From: Isoetes taiwanensis | Taxonomy: Eukaryota; Streptophyta; Lycopodiopsida; Isoetales; Isoetaceae | Direction of reading: 5' to 3' | Assembly (NCBI GenBank): GCA_021234155.1 | Contig: JAJEKV010000328.1 | Span: 186,001 to 250,000 of the forward strand | DNA: 64,000 bases | In this document: piece by piece, positions 34,989-45,900 of the stretch | Layout: every line of letters starts with the position of its first letter | How positions within the stretch are numbered: the first letter of the stretch is position 1 | Program-made: the position numbers and the translations under genes | Notes under the pieces: model-generated | The model's database searches: none | What the model was told of the DNA's origin: nothing | Seen by the model: the letters and a program-made list of their open reading frames with translations, nothing else

Positions 34989-35715
34989 CTTTCTTCATTT
35001 GATAACATAAAAAAAAGTGTGTCAATGGTGTTCACAACGCGTCAAATGAGACATAAAAAAATTGGAAGTGTGTCAATTGACACATTCAATTTTAAAAAGC
35101 GTGTCATAAGAAATACAATAAATAAGTTGAATTTCCCACACTGATGCAGGCGGATTTCTACTCTCAGCATGAGATCGTGCGGACTCTCACATTTCCTATT
35201 GAGCAAGACCACAAAGATGGGATGAACAGATTGTCTATTCCCCAAACAGCTTACTGCGGTCAAAAAGCATTTTTTCTGTATCGTTTACAGTTCTGATATA
35301 TTAGGATTTGATGCGCCTGATGATGTCTTTCAAGAAGTTGGCGTTGAGAAATTTGTAATAGCAGCTCAAACAGCTCGTAAGAAATTGACCTCTGATCATC
35401 ATCGCAAGAAAGGCAATAGTGCAAATTGAAAGCCCTCTTTTGAAGGAAAAGGCATGAAGGCGTATTCGGAAAGGATGGAATCAGAAGAGCGCACAACATT
35501 CTGGAGGCAGGTCGACTAGGGATTTGGAGAGAATGCCAAAAGGTCAGAGGAACCATGGCGAATCTCTGCCATAAGATCTTCTGGGCATTCCCGCTATTGT
35601 CTGATTAGGGCCCTAATCAGAGATAAGTCTGTTAAATATCTTGTTAGATAAATATGATACTAGGAATATAATTTGTGTCCATTACTAAGTTGCTTGTGAA
35701 GCATTTCCGTTTAAG

Positions 35716-35817
35716 GGAAAGGCCCTGTGGCCTTCTTTCCGGAAGGGAAAGCTGGCCGACGCACGAAGCGCGAAGGCCTGCTTGACCTTTCGGAAAGAAG
35801 GCCATAGGGCCTTTCTC
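35716..35817. repeat. Long hairpin, about 30-bp arms
   Basis: GGAAAGGCCCTGTGGCCTTC and following bases pair with the stretch ending GGCCATAGGGCCTTTCTC with about three mismatches; the loop is about 40 bases. It may be a tiny fold-back element or fold as RNA if transcribed. Confidence 0.8.
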
Positions 35818-35879
35818 TCAATGTAGAGGACGTCTGCATCCAATCCAGCCGTACCACGTGTGTACATCCAGGTGAAAAT

Positions 35880-35990
35880 ATTAGAAGAGCAGGTAAGAAA
35901 AAGTCAGAAAGGCAGTAAAAATTCTGGAACGTGGAGTAAAAGTGTCAGAAAGGCAGTAAAAATTCTAGAACGTGGAGCAAAAGTGGCGGA
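35880..35990. repeat. Twofold tandem repeat, about 51-bp unit
   Basis: The block GTCAGAAAGGCAGTAAAAAT followed by TCTGGAACGTGGAG and CAAAAGT/TAAAAGT occurs twice. It is open in one plus frame (35860-36114), but this follows from the repeat and is not evidence of a gene. Confidence 0.75.
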
Positions 35991-36114
35991 ATGCAGAGTA
36001 AAGAACTTGCACGATTTTTCAGATAAAGAAAATGTGACACGTGTCACTTATTCATTGGATGAGACGGCTGGATTGGGCCCAGCCTTCCTTTACGTCACTG
36101 TTAGTAGATCGTAA

Positions 36115-36640
36115 CTTAGATCATACCTTATTTATGAAATAAGACATGTGGATATTTTGTGTAGTTTAAATTTCAAATGATGAGTAAATTCTGTTTCATT
36201 CTCAGATACTTGTTATGCATTGTATTACTTGAATCTTTAAATCTTTAGTGCTAGATATCACATTGATTACATTGATTATGGTAGTTGTGCTTGTGTATTG
36301 CTTTGATATAGAATTTAAAGTAGGCTTCACATTCAAGATTGCAAAAACTTATTGTTGTGGTGTGTTATAGTGTTGTGAATGCCTTTTTTATATTCTATTT
36401 TTATTTTTCAATAAAAAAAACAAGATCTTTGATAACACGCCGCAATGGTTCAAGATATCCGTGCAAATACACCTCATGTGTAGGAACCCTAATTATAAAT
36501 ACTAATTAACATTTATTATGATTCAAGATACTCGTGCAAATACAGGTCGTGTAGGAACCATAATTATGAATACAAATTGATATAATAAATGTATGAATAG
36601 GCTCAGGTAGAACTCTTTTATTCAATCTTTATTGGCGGTG
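36115..36640. other. Non-coding stretch with an 82-bp duplication
   Basis: No gene. Two imperfect copies of a segment containing CGTGCAAATACA and GTGTAGGAACC lie at about 36448-36508 and 36530-36590. Confidence 0.5.
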
Positions 36641-36644
36641 CCCC

Positions 36645-37085
36645 TTTCCGGTCACGCGTTCTTGCTCATATCTGGAGATCCAGAAGCCTGTTTCAGCTGA
36701 AATTTGTTGCGATGGAGAGCCCTCTCAGCGATCTTTGAGTAGGTATATGATTTGCCATTGATTCTGGCTTATATCTTTGTCAAAATCACAGATTTCCGGA
36801 CTGCACATCCGGCCCCGAGAAACCCTAAAAGCTCATGGTCACAGTGCACGCGTTTACGATCATATCTAGAGATCCAGAGCTCCGTTTCAGCTGAAATTTG
36901 TTGCGTTGGAAAGCCCTCTCAGAGACCTAGGTATGTGATTTGCATGTGGTTGATGCATATTTCCAAAGCAAAATTGTAGATTTCGGGCTGCCAATAAAAC
37001 GCTACGAAAACCCCAGGCGCTCGTGTGGTGCTGGCCACACGTTCGATCATATCGGAGCTTGGGGAGCTTTGGTTTCAGAATCGGG
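36645..37085 (+). repeat. Tandem repeats upstream of the LINE
   Basis: Two full copies (about 36645-36835 and 36838-37030) and part of a third (about 37035-37085). Shared blocks are GATCATATC-GAGATCCAGA, GTTTCAGCTGAAATTTGTTG and AAAGCCCTCTCAG. They lie a few hundred bases upstream of the LINE ORF1 ATG, so they may be 5' monomers with promoter function, as in some animal LINEs. The same kind of text also occurs in plant LTRs, so an older LTR remnant is the alternative. Confidence 0.55.
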
Positions 37086-37486
37086 GAGTTCACAATAGAC
37101 TTGGTCTCGAGGTTCGGACTTGCGGTAGTGAGACTCTAAATGACCGGGGCGTGACTCGAGGCGGCGAGACAATGGAAGAAAAGCGCATGCACTAAAGAAG
37201 CGAGCGGAGCGGGAGGGCTCCTCTCCCTCGAGCATGTCACGCGGTCAGAGAATATACGAGCCTTGGAGGCAAAGTTGATGCCCGGTCTGGGATAGGTTGG
37301 CAAGTATGGAGGCACAAAGAGACACCCGACCAACGGTAGCCATCCTCAAGAAACAATTGGTGAAGGAGAGAAGCGGATCTCCACATTAGAAGCGGTCGCG
37401 ACCCACTGAATGACAAGCTTTGGGCTGGCCGACTTGGCCTTGATCAAGCCGAGGGTATTGTCGCATTTCGGTTAAGAAGTGAATTC

Positions 37487-38014
37487 ATGGCAACATCTCA
37501 AACACTGAATGAGGTTACCCAGCGGATTGATAGGATCCATCAGCAGGTGACAGATGAGATATCACAACTGCAGAGAGAGCTCAGGCAAGCAGTGGAACAG
37601 ATTACACAGTTGGCTACTGCAAGCGCCCGTCTTGCGGACCATGAAGCTAGAATGCATCAGATGCAAGCAAGGTTGGACACCCTAGAAAAGAGACAACCAG
37701 AAGGACAGGAAGCAGCACCCAGGCTCTCGGCCCTAGAGAAGAGGATGGCCGAGTTTCACCGAGAGATGTATGATCTCCGCTCGGAGATGAAACGAACAGG
37801 TACTGCCCCGGAGGCAGCATCAACAGTGCGCCCAATGCCGGAGGCAGAGGTGGCCCAGGGAATCAGGCAGGTCCTTCGCGAGGAGCAGGATCGCCAATCC
37901 CGTCGGCTGAACCTCATTGTCCGGGGCTTGCCTGAAGATCATGGGGAAGATCTGCCGGCTAAGCTTAATGCCCAGTCTTTGGACGGACTACAAGCTGCGC
38001 GGTATTTGGGGTGA
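37487..38014 (+). pseudogene. LINE ORF1 (truncated by frameshift)
   Basis: 175 codons from ATG 37487. Residues 1-110 are heptad-rich (IDRIHQQVTDEISQLQRELR; LADHEARMHQMQARLDTLEK), a coiled coil expected to trimerise. Residues 125-165 contain EEQDRQSRRLNLIVRGLPED, the start of the RRM-like RNA-binding region of LINE ORF1 proteins. The frame is lost soon after (SLDGLQAARYLG, stop). A related fragment lies at 8106-8345. The downstream part up to about 38400 is unreadable as protein. Confidence 0.85.
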
Positions 38015-38439
38015 GAAACCCGACCCAGTCGGGGGCCAAACATGAGACCCCGGTGGTCAAATTCGATGTTGGACCCGGGCATCAAGACTCTATTGCTGCA
38101 ACGCGCTAAGCGGTTGAAGGGACATCAATATACTTGGACCTGAGATCTTACTCTAGTGCAACAAAAAGGAGAGCGAGAGGAGTTCACAAAAATCGGGCAA
38201 GTCAGGGCGGGCGGGAGGATCAGCCGAGCTTGGTTAATGGCAAGATGAAGGTGTTTGTACCTCCAGCATGACCAGATGCTGTGAGGCGGTGGCGATGGGG
38301 CGAGGGGACATCTAGACCTTTCACCTCCGGGGGCGGCAAACCCGGATGCAACAACCGGGACCCGGTGCCGGGCACCCACTGGCGGCCTGCAACCTCCTGG
38401 GGGCTGCAGTGCGGGACAACCGCCGCAGGCGGCATAGGG

Positions 38440-39170
38440 ACGGTGTATTCGACTTGTATCATGGAACTGTAGGGGATTCCCCGGAAGAAGGGCGTGGCCT
38501 TGTTGGGATCGCTACTGGTATGGACATCATCTTCTTGCAAGAGACATGGGAATATCGTGGGCATCGGTGCCGGACATCGGGATACCGGTGCTTCGCTCGG
38601 GCGCTAATGCGGCGCCATGGCAAGCGAGGATATGGAGGGGTGGCATGCTACTTCAAAGATGCTATAGCAGCCACGGTCTCGCTCCACAAAATTTTGTGAG
38701 ACTTAACCGCTACTACGTGGGTGAGAATACTGGAGCCCTCGGCATCGTCCATTATTTATTGCATCTTTGTTATATACCCCATGCGGCCTCTAAGTTCTAC
38801 CAAGTCGAGGCGATCACGGATGTACAAATGCCTTAGAGATCTGTATGATGACATAGAGCAATATCGCCCGGCAAGGGCATGTGCTTTCAATGCGATTTAA
38901 TGCCTGCCGCACTCGCGATCGATTACCTTCCGGGGAGAGGCCGATTCGACCCACTACGGCTTGAAAAGCATTTGCACCCCAACATGCCGAGCAGTCTCAA
39001 GATCTGATCACAACGCCTTTGGAAGGGAGTTGGTTCAACTTCTGTCAGTCTTTGACATGGTAGTGTGCAATGGTATGATCGGATGGGCGCAATCAAGGGG
39101 TTTTACTTGCAAGAGCGATAGACATGATGGTGGAGCTAGCGTGGTAGACTATCTCCTTGCTCGGTCGTAG
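38440..39170 (+). pseudogene. LINE endonuclease domain remnant
   Basis: Begins with IRLVSWNCRGFPG (Trp codon at 38462), the N-terminal motif of the AP-endonuclease domain. It continues after a frameshift with FLQETWEYRGHRC (the catalytic Glu in the LQETW context) at about 38530-38570 and YGGVACYF at about 38630. It ends with NGMIGWAQSRGFTCKSDRHDGGASVVDYLLARS at 39070-39170. At least three frame changes are needed. Confidence 0.85.
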
Positions 39171-40029
39171 GACTTGACATGATCAGCGAGCTCTCAATTG
39201 GCACACCGAGCGAGGAGATGAGGAGGCTTTGTGGGACCACTATCCACTTTATGTCACTGGATTGGAAGCACTTTCGGTGAGCGCAATCCACGAGTAGAAA
39301 CCATCGGGGGTTGAGATACATCCCCGACTATCGAAAGCAAAGCGGAATATGAGTGCGTGTTGGAGCGTGAACTGCAAAGGGATTGATGCCCTTTGCACGC
39401 GTTACATGATAGGTGGGAATGGCTTGTAAATGCCTTACTCCGCGGCCCGGCTAGTGCATGCTTTGCGGCGAGGGATCGCTTCGCGAATGGACACCTTGAT
39501 TCCCTCGAGAATCCCCTGGTTTGGCCGAAAGTGCAAGGCTCTAAAGACCCAACTACGCTCGTCACCGGATCCACAATTGCGGCGGCCCAGCCATTCAGGA
39601 CTATAGAGCATTCTTGAAATCCAAAAAGCATGCGTACATTGCAGACCATCAGCAGCGCATGTTTGATTTGTTGATGGCCGAGCCGAAAGCCTTCTGGCAT
39701 AGGGTGTTGTACAAGAGGCATCAACCACCCGGCAATATTACCGTAGACCAAGTGGATGCATCGCTTGGAGGAGGCTGTATGATCCCCCGGGGCATTTGCT
39801 TTGGGGTTCCGATCGGTAGTAGGAGAAATCTTTGCAGCTCACGGAGGAAGACATCCAACAGGGCCTTAGACACCTGGCTAATGGCAAAGCGAAGGACTTG
39901 CAGGGACTTCAAGCCGAGTTATTGAAATGGGGTGGGCCAGCTTTGCTAGGGCCTCTGACAGCGATTATTAACCAGGCCATAAGGAGGGCCTCCGGGAGAG
40001 TGGATGGTTAGCAAGGTCACCCCAATTCA

Positions 40030-40720
40030 TAAGGCAGTGTGAGGATGATTATTGAACTACCGCATGATCATGGTGAGCCCATTACCATAAAAGCTTTTAG
40101 CGGTGTGGTGGAGAAGAAGTTAACTCGGTGGGCTGAGGAAGGCCGAGTGCGTGTAGTTGGTCAGCGGGGTTTCGCCCCGCCCACTCCCTGTCGACCATAT
40201 ATTCACTCTCGAGAATCCTTATGGAAGCCGCCAATTCGCACTGCAGTGACCTGTACTCTGTTTAGTAGATTTCAAGGCGGCATATGATACGGTCCCTCGG
40301 GACTGTTGTGGCGGCATTTTGCGGTATTTGCATGCCCCCAGGACTTACAAAATGTCATCTATAGACTCTATGATGGGATATATCTTTGCATTGCATCGGA
40401 TCGAAGTTGCTAGCACCATAGGGGTTAAGCAGGGATGTCCGTTATCTCCAACGCTCTTTGGTCTCTACATTGACAAGTTGGAGACTTGGATGCAAGAACA
40501 TGGGGCGGTGGCCCAGCTACCGAGAGGCATACGGTATAAGGCAATTGCTCTATGCGGATGATGTAGACTTGCTATCCCATACAGCCGGGAGTATCAGCAG
40601 CATTTGGGCGCTCTTAGTGGGTTGTGGTGACAAAGGAATGGCCGGTGAAACTGCAAGAAAACTAAGCTCTGGCAGTCCTCTCCCTCAAACATGATATCCC
40701 AGATCTCTATTACGGAGGAT
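40030..40720 (+). pseudogene. LINE reverse transcriptase core
   Basis: Motifs in order: MIIELPHDHG and KAFSGVVEKKLTRWAEE (from 40039), QRGFAP, a VDFKAAYDTVPRD motif (about 40262-40302, one frame over; first catalytic Asp), GVKQGCPLSPTLFGLYIDKLE (40412-40475), and QLLYADDVDLLSHT with the YADD box at 40551-40562. Frameshifts lie between them. The text 39290-40030 links endonuclease and RT and is frame-broken. Confidence 0.88.
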
Positions 40721-41741
40721 GAAGGTGGATGTTGTAAGGACCTTCAAGTATCTCGGGAATCGACTTTTGCGCTAGCATGTTATGGGATTTGTGTGGAAAG
40801 GCAGATTCGGGTTGTGGGATGGAAAGCCCTCATATGCTATGCGAGAATAGCCGCTCTGAGAATAGACCTATGTGACTGGGCACGTAGAGCACACCTGTTC
40901 AGAGCACTCGTTGAACCAGTATTGTTGTATGGGGTAGAGGTCTGGGGTCCAGCAATTAGCAAGAACACCTGGGATAAGCTAGAGAGGGTGCAAAAGGCCT
41001 TCTTAACATACAGTCTAGGTATCAAGAACACGGTGCCTTATCAGATTTTGCTATATGAGACTGGGTTCTGGCCCCTGCAACATTCCGCTATGCGCAGACA
41101 TCTTGCATATTTCCACAAGGTCACCAGCATGGATGCACAACGTCTTCCCCCGAGGGCTTTGTTATTGGCACAAGAGCCACAACGACTGAAGAGGGTATGG
41201 CAGGAGCACTGTCAGGGGTGGTTCGCAACGTGGTCTATAGACTACCAGCAGATTGTGGCTATGCGATGCCCAGGACGTGCACACTGAAATGCGCTTTGCC
41301 ACCACTCTGTGGGATGCAACCACTCGTGCAAAGCCTAAAACAGAGCACTACCACACGCAAGTTAATCCAACACTGGAACATGGCCCACACCAGTACTTGA
41401 AAGCGCATATATCTATGAAGAAACGGAGAGCTATTGCCTCCGTGAGGACGGGGTCCCATCATCTCAGAATTGAAACAGGTCGTTGGACTACAGATGGAGG
41501 GCAGAGAATCCCCCGGCATGAGAGAATATGCCAGTGTTGCCACATGCGGACAGTAGAGGATGAGCACCATGCTCTGCAAGAGTGTCCGGCATATACGCAT
41601 ATCCGAGCAACACATGCTGATCTTAGATGCTCTGAGGCACCGCTGCATCAATTGCTGGCATCGCCAATGGTTGCACGTCTCGCATCCTACATTTTGCAAG
41701 TCTCTACCGTTAGAGAATCCCTTACAGGACAAGGGATCTGA
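40691..41741 (+). pseudogene. LINE ORF2 C-terminal region
   Basis: The frame 40691-41287 has ICVERQIRVVGWKALICYAR, HLFRALVEPVLLYGVEVWGP and IPYQILLYETGFWPLQHSAMRRHL-type text. These are the thumb and connecting region after the RT, also seen in the minus-strand LINE (LLQEIGFWPLQHSAMKCHL at 20332-20541). The frame 41253-41741 ends with RICQCCHMRTVEDEHHALQECP, a zinc-knuckle-like motif, and a stop at 41739. Confidence 0.87.
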
Positions 41742-41930
41742 GAGCCTACTACCAGGGTTTTTCCTCCCATGTGGGGGTTTTTTCATCCCAGTAGTAGGGA
41801 CACATTGTACAGTAGCATTTGTCTTTTTGGTGTGGTTTTATCTGCTTTGTGTACTGCATGTACCGTCTCATAGGTCAAGTTTGGCCTCCGCGGACGTTAA
41901 AATATACTTCCTTCCTTCCTTCCTTCCTTT
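41742..41930 (+). repeat. LINE 3' UTR and (TTCC)n tail
   Basis: A C/G hairpin-like block (TTTTTCCTCCCATGTGGGGG) is followed by GCCTCCGCGGACGTTAAAAT and five TTCC units (41908-41930). The layout matches the other LINE ends in the window, but the tail unit differs. Confidence 0.8.
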
Positions 41931-41934
41931 ATTA

Positions 41935-43026
41935 TTTCAATTTATTGTCATGATGGATAAGGATTCTGAGGATCATATGCATCTCTTTGTATCGGAAAAG
42001 GGGGTAGAGGCTTAGAAGCATATGAATCCAATGTGCATAAGAACACACCTCGCTATGGGTAATGCCTACCAACGGAGCTGGATAAAGGAGATGCATGAAC
42101 ATTTGTTAGTATTAGCCAATGTCGCAGTCACTACATGTAGGTTGTGCATTGGACCATTAGGAACTAGTTGTGACTTAGGCCTAATACAATAGTGGATAAT
42201 TTGACACCTCTTATTGCCACATAAAAATGAACTTACCATTTCAAAACTAACACAATGATAAAATTGTGGTGTTGACTATTTCCTTCAATTTCAGGCAATC
42301 AATTGAATCTTGGTTTATGGGACATCAAAGTGCATAGCAATTAAATATTGAAGTGTCTTGCTATAATGTGGAAAACTTGGAAACATGGCCCGAACTCCCG
42401 ATGGTTTTGAGACATATAAAGTTGGAGTGTTTATTTTGGGCAATCTTTTACCCAAAATCATATGTTCTTTCTGCTCTTATATATAGGATCTACACTTTTC
42501 ATGGCATCAAAAGGTTTCTCAGTGGTTTTTTTAAGGTTGTGTGCATGGCATGGAAAAAGATTCACTTCCTCTTGAAGCGATCCATCTTTTGTAGGAATGT
42601 TCATGTGTCTGGTTTGTGGCCTGCTATTTGCAACCTGAAGACGACTACATCAAGTTGAATCTGTGCAGGCAAACCCATTTTGTATATATAGTTGTTGTTC
42701 TTCAATTCTCTTACTACCCTTTTTTTTGTGAAATGCTATAACTTGTAAAATTTTAAATGGCAATATACAAAATTGAGGCTAAAGTCTGGGAATACTAAGT
42801 AATGGCATAGAAGCCGACCTGAACGCCTCCAAAGGAGGGAGCAAGAACAAGTTTAAAGCACTTTAAACACCATTATTGAAGTTTTAAAGGCACCAAATTG
42901 TATCAAGAGTTTACAAAGCAAAATCCAGATAGAAAATTGATCATCCAAAACCCCATCAAAGGTGATGATTGCATTAGGCTGGTGATATTGTTTGGTTTTG
43001 CCCCTGGGGCTTTGTAGTTGGCTGGT
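41935..43026. other. Non-coding stretch
   Basis: No supported gene or element. Mostly AT-rich. A plus frame at 42353-42658 is hydrophobic and without other support. Confidence 0.4.
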
Positions 43027-43802
43027 TGTTACGGTCCAAGGCCAAGTCGCACTTGCAGACCTTCCTTGGGAGTGCCACTAGGTGGCCTGGGAATGTTCCA
43101 CAGGTGCGTTACCGCCTAGGGCGATGTATAGGTTATTTTTAAATGGCAATTGTTTCATATGTTAACTTGCAATTTAAATATACTGTTAATGTGGAACCTT
43201 TTAAATGTGAAACCATTGAAGTTGGGGGTCCAAGTGGTAGAACCCCACTGGTTGGAAGGTTTTAAAAGGAAAATCCCTTAGCCTCATCCTGATACAGGTC
43301 GGCCAGATCTGCTGAAAAAGGGTCGGATCCAGCAATAGGCTAGCTATTTTGAGCTGGAAAAGGGGCTGAGACCTTTTCTGGTCTATTCTTAGTGATTCTA
43401 TTCTTATATAAGAGATTGGGTCGAGTTTAAGGAAGCCCATAGCAGCCTTGGAGCGGCATGGAGGATTTCTGATTCAAGCCCATAGCCTGTGCTTTGGTGG
43501 GTTTTATATTTGATCCTTCGTTGTGTGATATTTGGGGACCATTTCGACCCTATTGGGATTGTTTCCAAGTTCTCTTTGTTTGTTTGGGAAATTGCGCATC
43601 GGTCTTGTGTTTGCTCTAGTGTTGAGCAATATTGCTACTGCAATATTAGTTCTAGTGATAGAACTTCTTGAAGCAGGGCTTCAGCCTAATCCTGGGGATT
43701 AGTTATTCAGTTGTGCGTGGGGTGTTATAAGAACTCAAGGCTGCCGGGAACCCGGGGAGTTCAAGGTAGTGCAATTGATCCTACTTTTTGTAGGCTGTGA
43801 CA
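43027..43802 (+). repeat. 5' LTR of the gypsy element
   Basis: The probable start is TGTTACGGTCCAAGG and the end GGCTGTGACA, two bases before the PBS region; about 776 bp. A TATA box (TTATATAAG, about 43404) lies in the middle. The start is less sure than the end because no second LTR is present for comparison. Confidence 0.7.
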
Positions 43803-43805
43803 ATT

Positions 43806-43817
43806 TGGTATCAGAGC
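43806..43817 (+). promoter_or_regulatory. Primer-binding site, initiator tRNA-Met
   Basis: TGGTATCAGAGC begins a few bases after the LTR end. Confidence 0.88.
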
Positions 43818-43829
43818 ATGGTTCTGAGC

Positions 43830-45194
43830 CATGGCTGATCCAACGGAAGGAATGGCACAAACAATCGATGGTCTGCCAGCTGTGGCATTGACCGATGGTA
43901 TAATACCAGCACTCTAGGATATCCACCCGGAGGACCTGCCTGTATTCGACTTTGAGATGTTACTGCAGGCACGATCCAATGCAGAGTTATCAATACCTCC
44001 TATAACTCTAGTTAATCCAGTATCTATGGAAATTGCAATTAATATACCGCCTACTATTAGAACCAAACACCACGGGGGTATTTCAGTTCCACAAAGAGGC
44101 TTAGCAGTTAGTAGGGAAGGTGTTGTTACTAGATTCTGGGAACAATACTCCTACAACACCAATACTGACGATTGCAACAGTAGCTACTGCTACATAAGGG
44201 GATTCCCAGGATGAGCAATCTCTAATTGCTAAAACCCTAGATAACATGCAAAGGCAAATGAACCGGTGGATTCTTGAGAGCGTTGCCCGAGAGCAACATT
44301 TTAAGGAGTCCCTTGAACAGTTCATGCAGAATTCTAGAAATGTTGGCAACAACCCTTCAACCCAAACGGTACGGGGTACTGCTAGGGGACGAGCAGATAC
44401 GAGTGCATCACTTGAGGTTGGTCGCACTGTGCCAGATACGGCAAACCCAGCTGTTGGTGAGTCTTCTGAAGAGACTTTGAATGGACTTTCTGAGGAGGAG
44501 ATCAAGGCTCTTGAGAAGATGAAGATGTCAGAATTCGATGGAACTGGTACGCCAGAGGATGTTATGCTCTGGTTAGGTCGCATGAAATTATATTATACGG
44601 CTACTAAAAAAGACGATACAGCAAAGGTGTTGCACGCTTCTCTTAAGCTGAAAGGTGCTGGTGCTTCATGGTGGGCTATTCACACTGACAGTAGAAAGGC
44701 CTTTCAGTCTTGGACCGATTTTTGTAAACGATTTAAAGATGAGTATGCACCTCATTTTGATAGTCATCGTGCACTAATATCACTCAGGGAATCGGTGCAA
44801 ATCGGAACTTTACAGGAGTATGTTAGTAAGCTCTGATGGTTGTTTGCGAGACTTCCCGACGTTACCCCAAATGAGGGTGGACCACTTTGCGAACGGTCTA
44901 AAGGAAGTCAATATTAAGACACAACTCTTGCAAGCAGAACTCAAAGGCTTTGAGGAAGCAGTTGAGCTTCCAAGAAAATTAGTTGGTCATGAGGAACCTC
45001 AAAAGACCAAGAAAAGTTTTGATTGGAAGTCAAAACGAACTGAAAATTCCGCGGATGGAGCATCATCTGCTAAGAAGAGAAAATAAAATCAGTCAAACAA
45101 AAAGGCTGCGGGGTAGTCTAAAGATTGCAGTTAGAAAAAAGCAGCTATGAAGTGTTATAACTGCCAGGGCATGGATCATTACACGAGGTCACAT
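43830..45194 (+). pseudogene. Gypsy gag
   Basis: A leader frame from an ATG at about 43831 is broken early. The main frame 44246-44836 has the retrotransposon gag core: MSEFDGTGTPEDVMLWLGRM, then KGAGASWWAIHTDS and FQSWTDFCKRFKDEYAP, then a LRESVQIGTLQEYV block. It shifts frame near 44830 and continues to NGLKEVNIKTQLLQ, a basic stretch, and a zinc knuckle beginning CYNCQGMDHYTR (about 45153-45190). The knuckle is cut before its last Cys by the junction with the PPR fragment. Confidence 0.85.
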
Positions 45195-45900
45195 CCTCAA
45201 AGCATGCTCCAGCATTGCAGAACTAAGGAAGGGCAAGTGGATTCATGCCTGTTTGTTGGCATCTGAATTTCACTCTATTTCTGTAATCAAGACTATGATT
45301 ATTAACATGTACATAAGCTGTGGGCATATAAAAGGTGCTCGTGAAGTATTTGAAAGAACAGGCATACAAAGTGTAGTTTCATGGAATGCGATCATTGCAG
45401 GGAACGTGGGAAATGCGAACCACAAGGAGGTCAGAAATCGATTGGACAAATGTGTCGGAGAGGCATAAAACCAGACAAGTTTAATTTCATTGCCATTCTT
45501 GGTGCATGTGCTAATGCAAGAGCTGCTGTGAATGGTACATATGTTCATGTCATTATCATCAAATCCGGATTTGAAGGCGAAATTCTAATAGGAAACACCC
45601 TTCTAGACATGTACGGCAAATGTGGAAATACAGAGATTGTATGTTGGCTCTTTCAAAGGATGCATGAGCATGATATTGCCTCATGGAATGCTGTCATTAA
45701 TGCATATGCACAAAATGGTCGTGGCAAAGAAGCCCTTGGTTTGTTCAAGATAATGGGCCAGGAAGGCATCAAGCCAAATGATATCACATTTCCAACTACC
45801 ATTTATGCTTGTGCGAGCATGCTAGCTTTTGAACAAGGGAAACTACTTCATTTTGAAGTTATGCAAAATGGATTTGAGTCAAACATTTGTGTGTCAACCT
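45195..45900 (+). pseudogene. Captured PPR gene fragment
   Basis: About 235 residues of pentatricopeptide-repeat protein without introns. Readable repeats include ILKACSSIAELRKGKWIHA, VVSWNAIIAG, MCRRGIKPDKFNFIAILGAC, NTLLDMYGKCGNTEIVCWLF, DIASWNAVINAYAQNGRGKE and GIKPNDITFPTTIYACASML. This is the P-L-S alternation of plant organelle RNA-binding PPR proteins. Two early stops or shifts (near 45266 and 45430) break it. No C-terminal E or DYW domain is present. Gypsy gag lies directly upstream and gypsy protease directly downstream on the same strand, so the fragment sits inside the retrotransposon. Known family role: organelle RNA editing, splicing or stability; here it is a fragment. Confidence 0.88.

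Larger units (their letters stand above)
31604..35143. mobile_element. Non-autonomous hAT-like transposon, 3.54 kb
   Basis: The ends are inverted repeats: CAGTGTGGGAATTTGAC on the left, and CAGTGTGGGAAATTCAAC as reverse complement of the right. A perfect 8-bp direct repeat, ATGCAGGC, flanks the element (31596-31603, 35144-35151). An 8-bp duplication with CAGTG ends is the hallmark of the hAT superfamily. The subterminal 200 bp on each side are full of TGTGTCA/TTGACACA motifs in both orientations, the kind of clustered motif hAT transposases bind. There is no transposase ORF; the interior is a tandem duplication of AGAATCT-rich sequence. It must have been moved by an element elsewhere. Confidence 0.88.
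31579..35520 (+). pseudogene. Possible host gene split by a transposon
   Basis: If the transposon 31604-35143 and one target duplication are removed, an ATG at 31579 opens a frame (MVSRFLCR, then RISTLSMRSCGLSHF and LLSKTTKMG) that closes at TGA 35223. It is rich in Arg and Ser with almost no acidic residues, like an organelle-targeting presequence. After a pyrimidine-rich run and CAG at 35288-35290, a new frame reads SDILGFDAPDDVFQEVGVEK, then KFVIAAQTARKKLTS and further to a TAG at 35516-35518, with one TGA at 35427. This looks like a second exon. I cannot name the family or define the donor site, and the stop suggests the gene is dead. The insertion alone would break exon 1. Confidence 0.35.
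37487..41930 (+). mobile_element. LINE retrotransposon, plus strand
   Basis: The order is ORF1 with coiled coil and RNA-binding start, AP-endonuclease, reverse transcriptase with YADD, C-terminal Cys/His motif, 3' UTR and a TTCC tail. This is the L1-type layout. Several frameshifts break ORF1 and ORF2, so it is inactive. It is the sister of the minus-strand LINE at 19659-24588 and better preserved. Confidence 0.88.

Noticed and set aside
32029..34990. CRISPR-like array from the regularly recurring AGAATCT
   Set aside because: The motif is too short and irregularly spaced, and the window is plant nuclear DNA; there are no conserved long repeats with unique spacers.
31596..35151. Considered a CACTA or satellite array instead of hAT
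   Set aside because: CACTA elements begin CACTA and leave 3-bp duplications. Here the ends are CAGTG with a perfect 8-bp duplication, and the AGAATCT array is confined within these ends.
45380..45480. A zinc-knuckle-like CRERGKC...C string within the PPR segment
   Set aside because: In the neighbouring frame the same bases join PPR text on both sides (NAIIAG to MCRRGIKPD) with one frameshift, so the Cys pattern is an out-of-frame coincidence.
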